64,000 nucleotides of DNA from Kiritimatiellia bacterium (GCA_028686345.1 JAQUCE010000007.1:1-64000); one strand, 5' to 3'; counted from the first letter of the stretch, positions 8,575 to 17,538 are shown. The notes: generated by a model not told the origin, from the letters alone. Numbers and translations are program-made.

Positions 8575-8712
8575 GAAATTACCCTCGTTTCTCCTAACGC
8601 GCAGCGTTTGTTACTAAAGCAGCGGGCTTCTAACCATGCAACTTGCAATAAGAGCAAATCGCCTTCGCATATTACGTAAACGTAGTCGGTTGCGGAGGAT
8701 AGCTGCTTTAGT
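8575..8712. repeat. Repeat family B extension, inverted orientation
   Basis: TTTCTCCTAACGCG, ACTAAAGCAGCGGGCTTCTAACCAT and CTTCGCATATT are followed by GGTTG and then AGCTGCTTTAG. The same blocks recur at 38745-38892. The ends TAAAGCAGC and GCTGCTTTA are complementary, so the element can fold back on itself. It overlaps the stop codon of the GH32 gene. Confidence 0.65.
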
Positions 8713-10810
8713 CATAGATGCTCTTCATCTGCCAGGCATCCAAAGCTTTGAGTAAGCCATCACTGCCCTGAGCGCGCAGTGAAACTCCCTGGCTGTCTGC
8801 TCTGCCGGGATAGACCCGCAGTGCGGCGTATTGCCGTCCGTTAACAAAAACTTCCACCACACTGCGATCAATAAATATGCGCAGCTTCAATGGCTCGTCT
8901 TTGGCCAGCATAAATTGCGCGGTTTCCGGCACACGTGAACGGACATCCGGCAAGGTCGACGAGTAGGTGTTATCAATGGTTATCGCACTCAAGCCCCTGT
9001 AACCGCGCTCACGCTGATAAACAATGCGCGTAAACTCCTCATTATCAGGGCTGCGCAGCACTTTCAACTCGAGCATCTGCGCACTCTTGCTGTCTAACTC
9101 AAGGTTGAGCTCCATGGTGTTCCCGTTTATCGTTGATAGTACAACCTCCTTGTTGGCTGGCAGCAGCAGGTTCTTGAGGCTCTGATGCGCATTGCGCAGC
9201 GACTCAATGTCACCGGTCGGCTCGATCTGCAGCACCTCCGCTGTGCCGACCTTACCCAGTGTCAGGCGCATCGGCAAGCTCATGAGCTGGTTCCAGCCTG
9301 GCGTGTTCTTGGCTGGATTGATATTGAAGATTGTGATCACACCGCCCTTGCCATCCGGGCAGGCGGAGGGCGCATGTACGCCGCCGGGCGAGACTGGCCC
9401 GTGATTGAAATCGCCGCCGTCGGTAATCATAAATTTGTTGCGTTCAGTGTCATAATTGCCCAGCAGGTACTTGCCGCCGCTCTTGTGACTGAAGTGCAGC
9501 AGAATATGTTTGTCGCCGATCGGCCAGAAATACGGACACGCGCCATCATCACCGACCAGACCGTAGTGATCGCCTTCCAGGAAGGTGTGGAGGTATTCCC
9601 ACTGAATCAAATCCTTTGAGCGATGCAGAAACTCGGCCCGCACCTGCTGGCTGCTCTCATGAGCAGGTTTTTTGCCGGCTGTCAGAGCATAGTAGTACTC
9701 GCCCTGCTTCCAGATGCATGGATCAAAAATATTATACGGCAGTGGTTCATCTCCTGGACCAGCGTAAGGAATCACCGCTTGGCCGGTCAGCTTTTCCCAG
9801 TTTAAAAGCAGCGGATCATTGGAGACCGCAACCATGCTGCCAACCCTGGTGCCGTGATACATGGCAATCACGCGATCTTTTTCCACCAGAGTTGAACCAG
9901 AGTAACAGGCGTGCTCCGGATTCGGATAGATGGCATATGGTAGATCACGCCAGTGGATCAGATCATCGCTGATTGCATGACCCCAGTGCTGACGTGAATC
10001 TTCCGGCGGATAAGCCTGATAAAAGAGGTGCCAGCGTCCCTGCCAGAAACAGAGTCCGTTAGGGTCATTGAGCCGATTTTCCGGGCTGCAGAAATGATAG
10101 CGTGGATAATGCGGGTCTTCCAGTAGTTTTTGCCGTGACTCCTTGAAGCGCTCCAGCAGAGGGTTTTTGGCGAGTTCGCGCTCCTGCTCGGCTAGTGAAG
10201 TGGCAAAAGTAAACTTGGGCACCAGCGACTTATATGTGCGATTCGGATCGGTCAAGCGGGCGAAGTCGGGATAAGCCGCCTTTTTCGCGGTATCCGATTG
10301 ATGGATATGATCGATATTGATGTGCCCCCAACCACCGGTGTGGGCATCGATAATCTGAATCCGGGCCTGCTTGCCCTTCAGCTCTTTCACATTCCAGCTG
10401 TACCAATCCATAATTTCATTGCCGCTGTTGTCTTTGACGGCCGGACCAACCGCTGTGCGCTCAACCTTGTCGTCAACCAAAAGGTTGATGCAGGTTAGAT
10501 CTTTGTGGTTGCCCGCTCCAATCAGAAAGTTCACGTGATCGCGTTCGATTTTAAAGGGCGATGAGGTTAATTTGCCGACTGCGGCATCTCCTCCCAGATA
10601 GCTGTTGACCAGCCCTTTTCCCAGGTGCCCTGTCACTTTGTTGGGCGGACTGACATTAGCCACAGCAGGACCATCGCCAAATGCTTGGCCCTCCACCTGC
10701 CAGCCAGCGTAATCTTTGCCTTCAAAATCGGCGATCAGCAGATCTTCCGCCGCCGCGGAAATCAAAACACCACACAGTAAGACGGCTGCAATCAGCAAGC
10801 TTTTCTTCAT
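8708..10810 (-). CDS. GH32-family glycoside hydrolase with N-terminal accessory domain
   Basis: A 700-residue exported protein with signal peptide MKKSLLIAAVLLCGVLISAA. Residues ~23-172 are an accessory beta-sandwich, 240-545 the five-bladed propeller and ~560-700 the C-terminal sandwich (RIFIDRSVVEVFVNG). NDPNG (248-252) holds the nucleophile Asp249 and FDP (362-364) the transition-state Asp. GH32 enzymes release fructose from sucrose, levan or inulin, or split related fructans. The usual Glu-Cys acid/base motif reads DDGAC here (421-425), so the catalytic Glu is not in its standard place; this may mark a subfamily. It heads the minus-strand sugar locus with the EEP protein, LamG-like protein, kinase and porter. 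Confidence 0.9.
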   Translation of the reverse strand: MKKSLLIAAVLLCGVLISAAAEDLLIADFEGKDYAGWQVEGQAFGDGPAVANVSPPNKVTGHLGKGLVNSYLGGDAAVGKLTSSPFKIERDHVNFLIGAGNHKDLTCINLLVDDKVERTAVGPAVKDNSGNEIMDWYSWNVKELKGKQARIQIIDAHTGGWGHINIDHIHQSDTAKKAAYPDFARLTDPNRTYKSLVPKFTFATSLAEQERELAKNPLLERFKESRQKLLEDPHYPRYHFCSPENRLNDPNGLCFWQGRWHLFYQAYPPEDSRQHWGHAISDDLIHWRDLPYAIYPNPEHACYSGSTLVEKDRVIAMYHGTRVGSMVAVSNDPLLLNWEKLTGQAVIPYAGPGDEPLPYNIFDPCIWKQGEYYYALTAGKKPAHESSQQVRAEFLHRSKDLIQWEYLHTFLEGDHYGLVGDDGACPYFWPIGDKHILLHFSHKSGGKYLLGNYDTERNKFMITDGGDFNHGPVSPGGVHAPSACPDGKGGVITIFNINPAKNTPGWNQLMSLPMRLTLGKVGTAEVLQIEPTGDIESLRNAHQSLKNLLLPANKEVVLSTINGNTMELNLELDSKSAQMLELKVLRSPDNEEFTRIVYQRERGYRGLSAITIDNTYSSTLPDVRSRVPETAQFMLAKDEPLKLRIFIDRSVVEVFVNGRQYAALRVYPGRADSQGVSLRAQGSDGLLKALDAWQMKSIYD

Positions 10811-11051
10811 TATTTTCTCTCCTCTTCCACAAAACCATAAACCATATTATGCGATCATTAAAACAGTGACATCAAAAGGATCATAGTATGCTTGAATTTA
10901 TTTCTCAACTAATTAATTGCAAACTGTAAAGAAAGCTGTATTTACAACTCTATGGATGATATGAAATACGAATCTGCAAACCAGTATTTAGATGCAAAAC
11001 ACGATGGCTAAAAGTTGAAGATATCAACGATTATCTGCTGTTGAAGGCAGA

Positions 11052-13118
11052 TTAAACAGACTTTTTTTGTCTGTCAGCTGAGGGCAGGGCAATGTCTATC
11101 AGCTGTCCGATATGTGAGAGCACTAGCAGGCGCGGCTGCTCTTTGATCTGTAGCGGCTCAGCCAGGATATGCAACTGCAAGAGGGTGCGGATCTGATGGG
11201 GGGTGAGTTCAAGCTCCGCATACTGTGGCTCCAGCACAAAGCCGCAACCCTTTCTCCAGCCGGAGCAGCCATAGGCGCGTTTTCCCTTGATAATCTCCCT
11301 GCCGCAGAGCGGGCAGTTGCCCCAGCGGGTGGTGTCAATCCGATAGGCAGAGCTCGTTGAAATCAGGTTGCGGGTGTAATCCGCAATCTTCTCCATGAAA
11401 TCAGTGGCCTGGATCTCATTGCGCTCAATTTTTTTGAGTTGCTCCTCCCACTCTCCGGTCATCTCAGGCGACTTCAGCAGGGGGTCCTGCAGCAAGGCAA
11501 TCAGGCAGCGCCCCATATCTGTCGCGAGAATCTGCTTTTTGTTGCGTTCAATATAGCTACGCTGCAGCAGGGTCTCAATGATCGCGGCGCGTGTGGCCGG
11601 GGTGCCGATACCTCGCTCCTTGAGCGCCTCACGCAGTACGTCGTCATCAACCTGCTTGCCAGCTGCCTCCATGGCGCCCAGCAGCGAGTTTTCAGTGAAG
11701 TGCGAGGGTGGCTTGGTCTTGCCTTCGCGCAGTGCTGGCGTATGAGGACCGCTCTCCCCCTTTTCAAAGGCAGGCAGCAGTTGATCCTCGTCTTCATCCT
11801 TTTTCTTGCTGGGTTTAGGAAAGAGCGCGCTCCACCCTGGTTTTAGAATTTGCGTGCCCTTGGCTTCAAATTCAACGGTGTTGCTGACACCGCTGACGGT
11901 TGTGATCTTCTTGACACAAGGGGGGTAGAAGGCCGCGATAAATTGGGTGGTGATCAGGCGGTAAATCTTCAGCTCGTCGGCGCTAGGCGCGCGTGGCGGA
12001 ACACCGGTCGGAATCAGGGCATGATGGTCAGTGACCTTCTTGTCGTCAATAATACGGCTGGTGAAAGGCAGGCGCGCTAGGTTAAGGGGCGCGATTTCAT
12101 CGGCCCAATCAACCCTGAGCTGCTCCATGATTTTAGGGATGCGCGGCTTCATATCCTGGTTCAGGTAGCGCGAGTCAGTGCGGGGATAGGTGATGCTTTT
12201 GGATTCATAGAGGCTCTGAGCAGACTTGAGTGTGTCGGCCGCCGAAAGGCCGTAGGTTTTGTTGGCCTCGCGCTGCAGGGTGGTGAGGTCAAAGAGCTGG
12301 GGCGGTTGTTCGCGTTTTTCTTTGCCGACAATCGAGGTGATTTCAAAGGGCTGCCCCAGTATTTTTTCCAGTAGGGTTTGCGCCAGCTCAGGCTTGTCAA
12401 ACCGGGTGCCAGTGTACTTGAAGGTCACCTCGCGGTAGAGCGTGGTCAGCTCCCAGAAGGGTTGGGGTATGAAATTACGAATCTCATCATCGCGGTGAAC
12501 GATCATGGCCAGCACCGGGGTCTGCACACGTCCCACGCTCCAGAGTACGCGGTCGGAGCCCCCGCCTGTGCGTCCGTGGCGAACAGTGAAATAGCGCGTG
12601 GCATTCAGCCCCACAATCCAATCCGCTTCGCTGCGCGAGCGCGCGGCTGCGTATAGCGCATCATATTCATGGCCGTCCTTGAGGTTTTTGAAGGCCTCGA
12701 GCACGGCATCCGGGGTCATGGAGTTGAGCCAGAGTCGGCGGATCGGTTTCGCTTCGCAGCCGCTGAGCGTCAGGATGTAGCGGAAGATCAGCTCACCTTC
12801 GCGTCCGGCATCGGTGGCGCAGATGATCTCGTCGGCCTGCTGGCAGAGGGTCTGAATGACCTCAAACTGTTCGGGCACGCCGCGGTTCTTGATCAGTTTC
12901 AGCCGGAACTCTTTCGGGATAAAAGGTAGTGATTGCAGGGTCCATCTTTTGAGGTTGGCATCGTACTCGCCTGGCTCCAGCAGGGTCACCAGATGGCCAA
13001 AGGCCCATGTCACAGCGCAACCACGGCCCTCAATAAACCCGATTTTCTTGTTGGTGATCCGCAACACTGATGCGATGTCGCGTGCCACAGAGGGCTTTTC
13101 GGCTATGATCACTTTCAT
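11052..13118 (-). CDS. topB: DNA topoisomerase III
   Basis: A type IA topoisomerase of 688 residues that passes single DNA strands to resolve recombination and replication intermediates. The Toprim domain starts the protein (MKVIIAEKPSVARDIA, then CATDAGREGELIFRYI with the acidic triad). The active-site tyrosine lies in SITYPRTDSRYL near residue 315, and GVPPRAPS and RGIGTPATRA are typical of the clamp domains. The C-terminus has a zinc-finger-like repeat (NCPLCGR...YGCSGWRKGCGF). Length and order fit TopB and not TopA. The 240 bp upstream, towards the GH32 gene, contain no gene; a short open stretch there ending at 11055 is unidentified. Confidence 0.95.
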   Translation of the reverse strand: MKVIIAEKPSVARDIASVLRITNKKIGFIEGRGCAVTWAFGHLVTLLEPGEYDANLKRWTLQSLPFIPKEFRLKLIKNRGVPEQFEVIQTLCQQADEIICATDAGREGELIFRYILTLSGCEAKPIRRLWLNSMTPDAVLEAFKNLKDGHEYDALYAAARSRSEADWIVGLNATRYFTVRHGRTGGGSDRVLWSVGRVQTPVLAMIVHRDDEIRNFIPQPFWELTTLYREVTFKYTGTRFDKPELAQTLLEKILGQPFEITSIVGKEKREQPPQLFDLTTLQREANKTYGLSAADTLKSAQSLYESKSITYPRTDSRYLNQDMKPRIPKIMEQLRVDWADEIAPLNLARLPFTSRIIDDKKVTDHHALIPTGVPPRAPSADELKIYRLITTQFIAAFYPPCVKKITTVSGVSNTVEFEAKGTQILKPGWSALFPKPSKKKDEDEDQLLPAFEKGESGPHTPALREGKTKPPSHFTENSLLGAMEAAGKQVDDDVLREALKERGIGTPATRAAIIETLLQRSYIERNKKQILATDMGRCLIALLQDPLLKSPEMTGEWEEQLKKIERNEIQATDFMEKIADYTRNLISTSSAYRIDTTRWGNCPLCGREIIKGKRAYGCSGWRKGCGFVLEPQYAELELTPHQIRTLLQLHILAEPLQIKEQPRLLVLSHIGQLIDIALPSADRQKKSV

Positions 13119-13142
13119 GAGTTTGTGGCCCTAGTGCTTTGA

Positions 13143-13250
13143 TCAAGGCTTGTCCTTGTCGGCATTGTTTGGTTTAAGTAACCTGAGATAATCTCGCCTC
13201 TCGTACAGAATACGGCTGACAGAAACGGTCTTATTTTCTAATCGAACATG
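13143..13250 (-). pseudogene. C-terminal remnant of a RelE/ParE-type toxin
   Basis: Directly after the antitoxin stop, in another frame, the sequence reads NKTVSVSRILYERRDYLRLL and then a Lys/Asp-rich end. This is the final strand and helix of RelE/ParE toxins (V.V.RILY..RDY...L). There is no room for the ~60 residues that should precede it, and no start codon next to the antitoxin gene. The toxin has been removed by deletion, leaving an orphan antitoxin. Confidence 0.65.
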
Positions 13251-13251
13251 A

Positions 13252-13497
13252 CTAGACACCGAGTTTATCTCTTGCAGCGTCCATTGAGCCCCATCCATAT
13301 TTTCGGGCAGACTCTTCGCCTTCAGATAAGGCAGACATGAGTTCCAGCTTGGCACACAATCGCTCATAGGCACGAATGTCAACAATGGCAAAGCGGCCAC
13401 GTCCGTTTTTAGTCAAAAACACCGGTGTGTCTTCCGTGACCTCGCGCAAGACGGTGTTGTAATTCCTGAGATCGGATATGGGTTTTATGGTTGGCAT
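13252..13497 (-). CDS. Phd/YefM-family antitoxin, orphaned
   Basis: The 81-residue protein begins MPTIKPISDLRNYNTVLREV and contains TPVFLTKNGRGRFAIVDIRAYER, the standard N-terminal DNA-binding fold of Phd/YefM antitoxins. These bind the cognate RelE/ParE-like toxin and repress their own operon. The ATG at 13497 has GAGGAG at the right distance, so it is chosen over a longer frame from 13557. The C-terminal half is short (KLELMSALSEGEESARKYG...), and the toxin gene that should follow is only a remnant. Confidence 0.9.
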   Translation of the reverse strand: MPTIKPISDLRNYNTVLREVTEDTPVFLTKNGRGRFAIVDIRAYERLCAKLELMSALSEGEESARKYGWGSMDAARDKLGV

Positions 13498-13645
13498 GAA
13501 AAGCTCCTCTTGTTTATTTAAAAGTGTAGTTGAATCCTGCGTATAATACAACAGCAAAATATTTATGCAAAAAATATAAAATTTTCTGTGACGCTTCAGC
13601 AGTTATTGTCTATAGTTTGTTGAAAGAGAGTTGAGGGTAAGCGCA

Positions 13646-14227
13646 ATGAGAGTTAATTTTGAAATAGGCAGTGATATTAAATCAGCTCAGGATGGCGACA
13701 TGCCGGCCTTTGGCCGCTTGGTGAGGCAGCACGAAAAAATGTTGCTGGCTTTTGCTGTTTACCGCATGCCGGTGCGTGAGGAGGCGCGAGAAGCGGTGCA
13801 GGATACCTTTATCCGGGCCTATGAGCAGATTGCCGAATTCCGGCCCGATGGTGATTTCGGTGTCTGGCTGCGCTCAATCTGCCGCTATATGATTCTTAAT
13901 CGTGTTCACGAGTATACCCGCCGCAGGCGCAAGCAGGAGGATTACAGGGCTCAGCTCGCTGTGCTGGCGGTTGATGCGGTCAGCGGCGATGAAATTACTG
14001 ATTATGGGAGTGATCCGCTGGCCCAGCTCTCCGAATGTCTCGATAAACTCAACGAACAAAGCCAGGCTCTGATTAAAGAGCGCTACCATAACACACTCTC
14101 CATTCACGAAATTTCGAAAAAAACAGGACGCACATCAACGTGGGTGACCAGTACGCTGCATCGCGTCCGCAGCGTGCTGAAAACCTGCATCGAACAAACC
14201 CGTAAGGAGCAGAACAATGAACAATAA
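13646..14227 (+). CDS. ECF-type RNA polymerase sigma factor
   Basis: A sigma-70 family protein of 193 residues with region 2 (FGRLVRQHEKMLLAFAVYRM...EAREAVQDTFIRAYEQI...FGVWLRSICRYMILN) and region 4 (LDKLNEQSQALIKERYHNTLSIHEISKKTGRTSTWVTSTLHRVRSVL), joined by a short linker as in extracytoplasmic-function factors. It would direct polymerase to a small regulon. GAGGG lies upstream of the ATG at 13646, which is preferred over a TTG at 13631. Its last 11 bases overlap the next gene, whose product has an anti-sigma-like N-terminus, implying translational coupling and control by that protein. Confidence 0.93.
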   Translation: MRVNFEIGSDIKSAQDGDMPAFGRLVRQHEKMLLAFAVYRMPVREEAREAVQDTFIRAYEQIAEFRPDGDFGVWLRSICRYMILNRVHEYTRRRRKQEDYRAQLAVLAVDAVSGDEITDYGSDPLAQLSECLDKLNEQSQALIKERYHNTLSIHEISKKTGRTSTWVTSTLHRVRSVLKTCIEQTRKEQNNEQ

Positions 14228-16706
14228 CAGCGTCGACCCAAACAAACAGTTTGAAGAGCTTGTGGAAAGCTACATTGATGGAACAATAACAGAGGAGCAG
14301 TCGAAAGCGCTGCTGGAGTTGATCCAGGATAATGAAACAAACCGTAAGCAGTTTGCAGCACAGGTGCAGCTCGCTGAACTCTTGGCCATTAAAGAGGGGG
14401 GCGAGGAGCCGTCAGTTCATGATAAGATCCTTGCGCTTCTGACAGCCTCACCAGCGCCAGGCGCACGCAAGCAGCCGGGTAAGTTCAATTGGAGCCGCAC
14501 TCTGGTTCGGATTGCGGCAATCCTGATGGTCGCGGTTGGGGTATCTTATGTTGTTAAACTGAACTTTGAGGATCAGATGGTCACTTCACAGGAGTTTGCC
14601 CTTAAAGAAACTGTTGTTTTTGTTGAACCTCAAGCCTTGGAACTTGAGGCGCCATCCGAAGCAACTGTTAAGCCACGTGCTGATGGTTCTTCCGCTATTG
14701 ATTCCACAGAACTTAAGAAAGATACTGAAGCTTTGATCGGGCAGGTGATCGGCGGCAGTGACGCATCGCACCCAGCTAGCGAGCGAGAGGCAGTGGAGAG
14801 TCCGATCAGTCCAACCCCGCAGGAGTTTAATGCAGTGATGACAGTTAAATCTCCGCTGATCTTGAAGAATATCGATGGTTCGACACGCTCGACTGACAAT
14901 GCGCCAAGTCGTAGAAGATCTGTGGGGACTAGAGGTGAGCAGAGCGCGGTTGATTACAGAAGCGAAGATCTGGAGGTTCTTGACATCCCGGCGGATCAAC
15001 AGAAAACTGAAGAAGCGCAACCGACGGGAGTCGCACCAAAGATGGTTCCGCTGGAAATCGCAAAGCCCAAGCCGCAGTTTAGCGGCACCCCGAAAGACAT
15101 ACGCTCGCCTAATCTGGAGTCATCCTCGGAGCGTCTGGCCAGACAGGAGGGTGTTGCCCCCACTTCTTCACAATTAGCCCCCGCGAGCAGGGGGGCCGCT
15201 AGGTATAAGAAAATGATACCGCCCGGCAGATTGCCGCAGCCAAAAGGGGAGAGCTATGCAAAGATCGAAGAGAATGAGTTTCTGACTCCAGCTGAAAAAC
15301 CGCTCTCAACCTTCTCAATTGATGTTGATACAGCCTCCTACTCCAATATGCGGCGCTTTATCATGCAGAACCAGCTACCGCCAGCGGACGCTGTGCGGGT
15401 TGAGGAGCTGATCAACTACTTTGAGTACAACTACGCGGCTCCAGGCCCTGGGGCTCCTTTCTCAGCTGCGATGGCCTTGCACCCCTGCCCTTGGAATCCG
15501 CAGCATCATTTGCTGCGGGTGGGGTTGCAGGGACGTAAGATGGATGCTGACAACCGCAAGCCATCCAATCTGGTTTTTCTGCTGGATGTCTCCGGTTCAA
15601 TGGACACTCCGGATAAGCTGCCGTTATTAAAAACCGGGCTGGCCATGCTGGTGAATGCCCTGACCGAGAGTGATCGGGTGGCGATCGTGGTCTATGCCGG
15701 CTCCTCGGGTCTGGTGCTGGACTCTACCTCTGCCGCTGAGAAAGAAAAAATCATAGCTGCCATGGGGCGCCTCACCGCCAGCGGGTCAACAGCGGGTGGT
15801 GCCGGAATTCAGCTGGCCTACAGGGTGGCGGCTGACAACTTTATCAAGGGCGGTGTCAACCGTGTGATTCTGGCAACTGATGGCGACTTTAATGTGGGGG
15901 TCTCCTCGCATAATGAACTGCAAGCTCTGATAGAACAGCAACGCGCCAGCGGAATCTTTTTGAGTGTGCTCGGGTTCGGCACCGGCAACCTGCAGGATTC
16001 CAAGATGGAGCTGCTGGCCAATAAAGGCAATGGTAACTACTTTTATATCGACACCGAGCGCGAGGCCCGCAAGGTACTGGTCGAGCAGCTCAACGCCACC
16101 TTGGTCACGATTGCCAAGGATGTGAAGATCCAGATCGAATTCAACCCGGAGTATGTCAAGCAATATCGACTGATTGGTTATGAGAATCGCAAGATGGCGG
16201 CGCGTGATTTTGATGACGATAAAAAAGACGCGGGCGAGATCGGTGCTGGCCATCAGGTGACCGCTCTGTACGAGATCATTCCGGTTGGCGCGCCTGATAT
16301 GCACGACAGCGTCACTCTCAAGTATGGGAAGAAGGATGAGAAGAGTGCTGAGCCGCAGTCGCCTGAGATGTTGACCCTTAAACTACGCTACAAAGAACCT
16401 GAAGGCGAGAACAGTCAACTACTGACCTTCCCGCTGTCCAGGGATGCGCTGCAGCGGGGTGCTGGGGATCAATCCTTCCGCTGGGCTGCCGCGGTGGCCG
16501 CCTTTGGGCAGATACTGCGCGGTTCGCCTCATGTTGGCAATTATTCATTTGGTGATGTCAAGGCTCTGGCTGCTGATGCTAAAGGCGAGGATCCCAATGG
16601 TTATTGCAGTGAGTTTATCAACCTGCTGGAGCGGGCGGCAAAGCTTCAAGGCGCAGCCCCGGCAACCAATGACAAAGGTTACCCTCTCTGGCAGTACCGT
16701 AACTAA
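14217..16706 (+). CDS. Anti-sigma-like / YfbK-type von Willebrand factor A fusion protein
   Basis: An inner-membrane protein of 829 residues. Residues 1-65 (FEELVESYIDGTITEEQSK, then ALLELIQDNETNRKQF) resemble the cytoplasmic N-terminus of FecR/anti-sigma proteins in planctomycete-like bacteria. A single membrane helix follows at about 96-116 and then a long low-complexity linker. PLSTFSIDVDTASYSNMRRF opens the YfbK-type N-terminal region. The VWA domain carries the MIDAS motif DVSGSM near residue 456 and ATDGDFNVG. The C-terminus fits DUF3520. Overlap with the sigma gene makes it the likely sigma regulator, with the VWA part sensing something outside the membrane. The ligand is unknown. Confidence 0.87.
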   Translation: MNNNSVDPNKQFEELVESYIDGTITEEQSKALLELIQDNETNRKQFAAQVQLAELLAIKEGGEEPSVHDKILALLTASPAPGARKQPGKFNWSRTLVRIAAILMVAVGVSYVVKLNFEDQMVTSQEFALKETVVFVEPQALELEAPSEATVKPRADGSSAIDSTELKKDTEALIGQVIGGSDASHPASEREAVESPISPTPQEFNAVMTVKSPLILKNIDGSTRSTDNAPSRRRSVGTRGEQSAVDYRSEDLEVLDIPADQQKTEEAQPTGVAPKMVPLEIAKPKPQFSGTPKDIRSPNLESSSERLARQEGVAPTSSQLAPASRGAARYKKMIPPGRLPQPKGESYAKIEENEFLTPAEKPLSTFSIDVDTASYSNMRRFIMQNQLPPADAVRVEELINYFEYNYAAPGPGAPFSAAMALHPCPWNPQHHLLRVGLQGRKMDADNRKPSNLVFLLDVSGSMDTPDKLPLLKTGLAMLVNALTESDRVAIVVYAGSSGLVLDSTSAAEKEKIIAAMGRLTASGSTAGGAGIQLAYRVAADNFIKGGVNRVILATDGDFNVGVSSHNELQALIEQQRASGIFLSVLGFGTGNLQDSKMELLANKGNGNYFYIDTEREARKVLVEQLNATLVTIAKDVKIQIEFNPEYVKQYRLIGYENRKMAARDFDDDKKDAGEIGAGHQVTALYEIIPVGAPDMHDSVTLKYGKKDEKSAEPQSPEMLTLKLRYKEPEGENSQLLTFPLSRDALQRGAGDQSFRWAAAVAAFGQILRGSPHVGNYSFGDVKALAADAKGEDPNGYCSEFINLLERAAKLQGAAPATNDKGYPLWQYRN

Positions 16707-16755
16707 AGCAGCCCGCCGGCGCCTGCCTTCGTGCTACGCACAGGCAGGCAACCAA

Positions 16756-17017
16756 TTTTTTGCCCACGAATCTCCGCGAATATTGCGCTTTAAATTTTTT
16801 TCTCCACGTTGTGGAGTCGTTAATGGATAAAAATTTAAAGCGCAGAGTCCCGTGTTAAAATTGCAAGTCATGTTTTAAGAGTGATCTTATGATAAGGGTA
16901 TTTCAAGCGATTAGCGACCCTGCGCATCCGTCTTCGTCCCGCAAGCGGAACTACGCCGGGACAAGTGGCGGGGATGAAATACCCTTATCCTTTCGCGGAG
17001 ATTCGCGGGCAAAAAAA
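16756..17017. repeat. Nested inverted-repeat structure
   Basis: The outer arms 16756-16780 and 16992-17016 (TTTTTTGCCCACGAATCTCC... against its complement) pair over 25 bp with one mismatch. Inside lie three further perfect or near-perfect pairs: GCGCTTTAAATTTTT at 16785-16799 with 16829-16843, the small hairpin CTCCAC-GTT-GTGGAG at 16802-16816, and GATAAGGGTATTTCA at 16891-16905 with 16975-16989. The whole could fold as a branched cruciform or RNA. A related piece (ACCCTTATCC.TTTGCG, then ATTCGC.GGCA) occurs at about 32505-32540. No gene is present from 16707 to 17325. Confidence 0.8.
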
Positions 17018-17129
17018 TTATCACGCTACCCCATTTTTCCACCCCTTAAAATTTTGCCACAGAGACACAGAGTTTTTTAGATGTTTGCAAGAGTTGTCGC
17101 ACGTGTAGTAGCCGATCTACCAGCGGCAT

Positions 17130-17330
17130 TTTGCTACAGACCCATGAAAGGCGCGCCCTGGGGTGTAGTGTTGCTTCTATCGTGTCCGCCGTAGCCTTGG
17201 CGAAGGAGGATGAAGCAATTTACGAATACCGGGCGTTTGTTTGTCAAAGGCACGCCAAGGGATTTCATTATCTTTGATTGGCTCTGAGAGCCAACCCTAC
17301 ACGTTTCCACTGCGATGAAGCTTGCATGTC
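17130..17330. repeat. Dispersed repeat family A, copy 3 (inverted)
   Basis: Read on the minus strand this matches the copies at 1300 and 5085 (TGCCTTTGACAAACAAAC, AATTGCTTCATCC, TAGAAGCAACACTACACC, GGGCGCGCCTTTCATG). It abuts the MinD/Mrp-like gene fragment, so insertion or recombination at the repeat may have truncated that gene. Confidence 0.7.
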
Positions 17331-17538
17331 ACGTGACAGGCGCAAGTGCGCTGATTACGTTGTGCTGGTCACGGAACCAACACCCTTTGTTCTGAACGAC
17401 TTGAAACTGGCGGTCGCTATGATGCGCGAACCGGGAGTTCTTTTCGGCGTGGTGATCGACCGTGTCAGAGTCGGCGATGACAAGGTCCAGCACTACTGTG
17501 AAGAGGAGAGCATTGCCCGGCGCTCTACAACCCCATAG
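17326..17538 (+). pseudogene. Fragment of a MinD/Mrp-like P-loop ATPase
   Basis: The readable part is ADYVVLVTEPTPFVLNDLK, then LAVAMMREPGVLFGVVIDR and GDDKVQHYCEEESI. This corresponds to the middle of ferredoxin-type MinD/ParA-family ATPases (VVLVTEPTPFGLHDLKLAV......FGVVINR...GD..V..YC...I). The Walker A region upstream and the C-terminal third are missing, and the last codons ARRSTTP leave the family pattern. The fragment is bounded by family A repeat on the left and by the convergent HZS-alpha-like gene on the right. Confidence 0.75.

Noticed and set aside
9185-9619. Plus-strand frame of 144 codons across the GH32 gene
   Set aside because: It is the shadow of the well-supported minus-strand gene, with no family resemblance and no ribosome-binding site.
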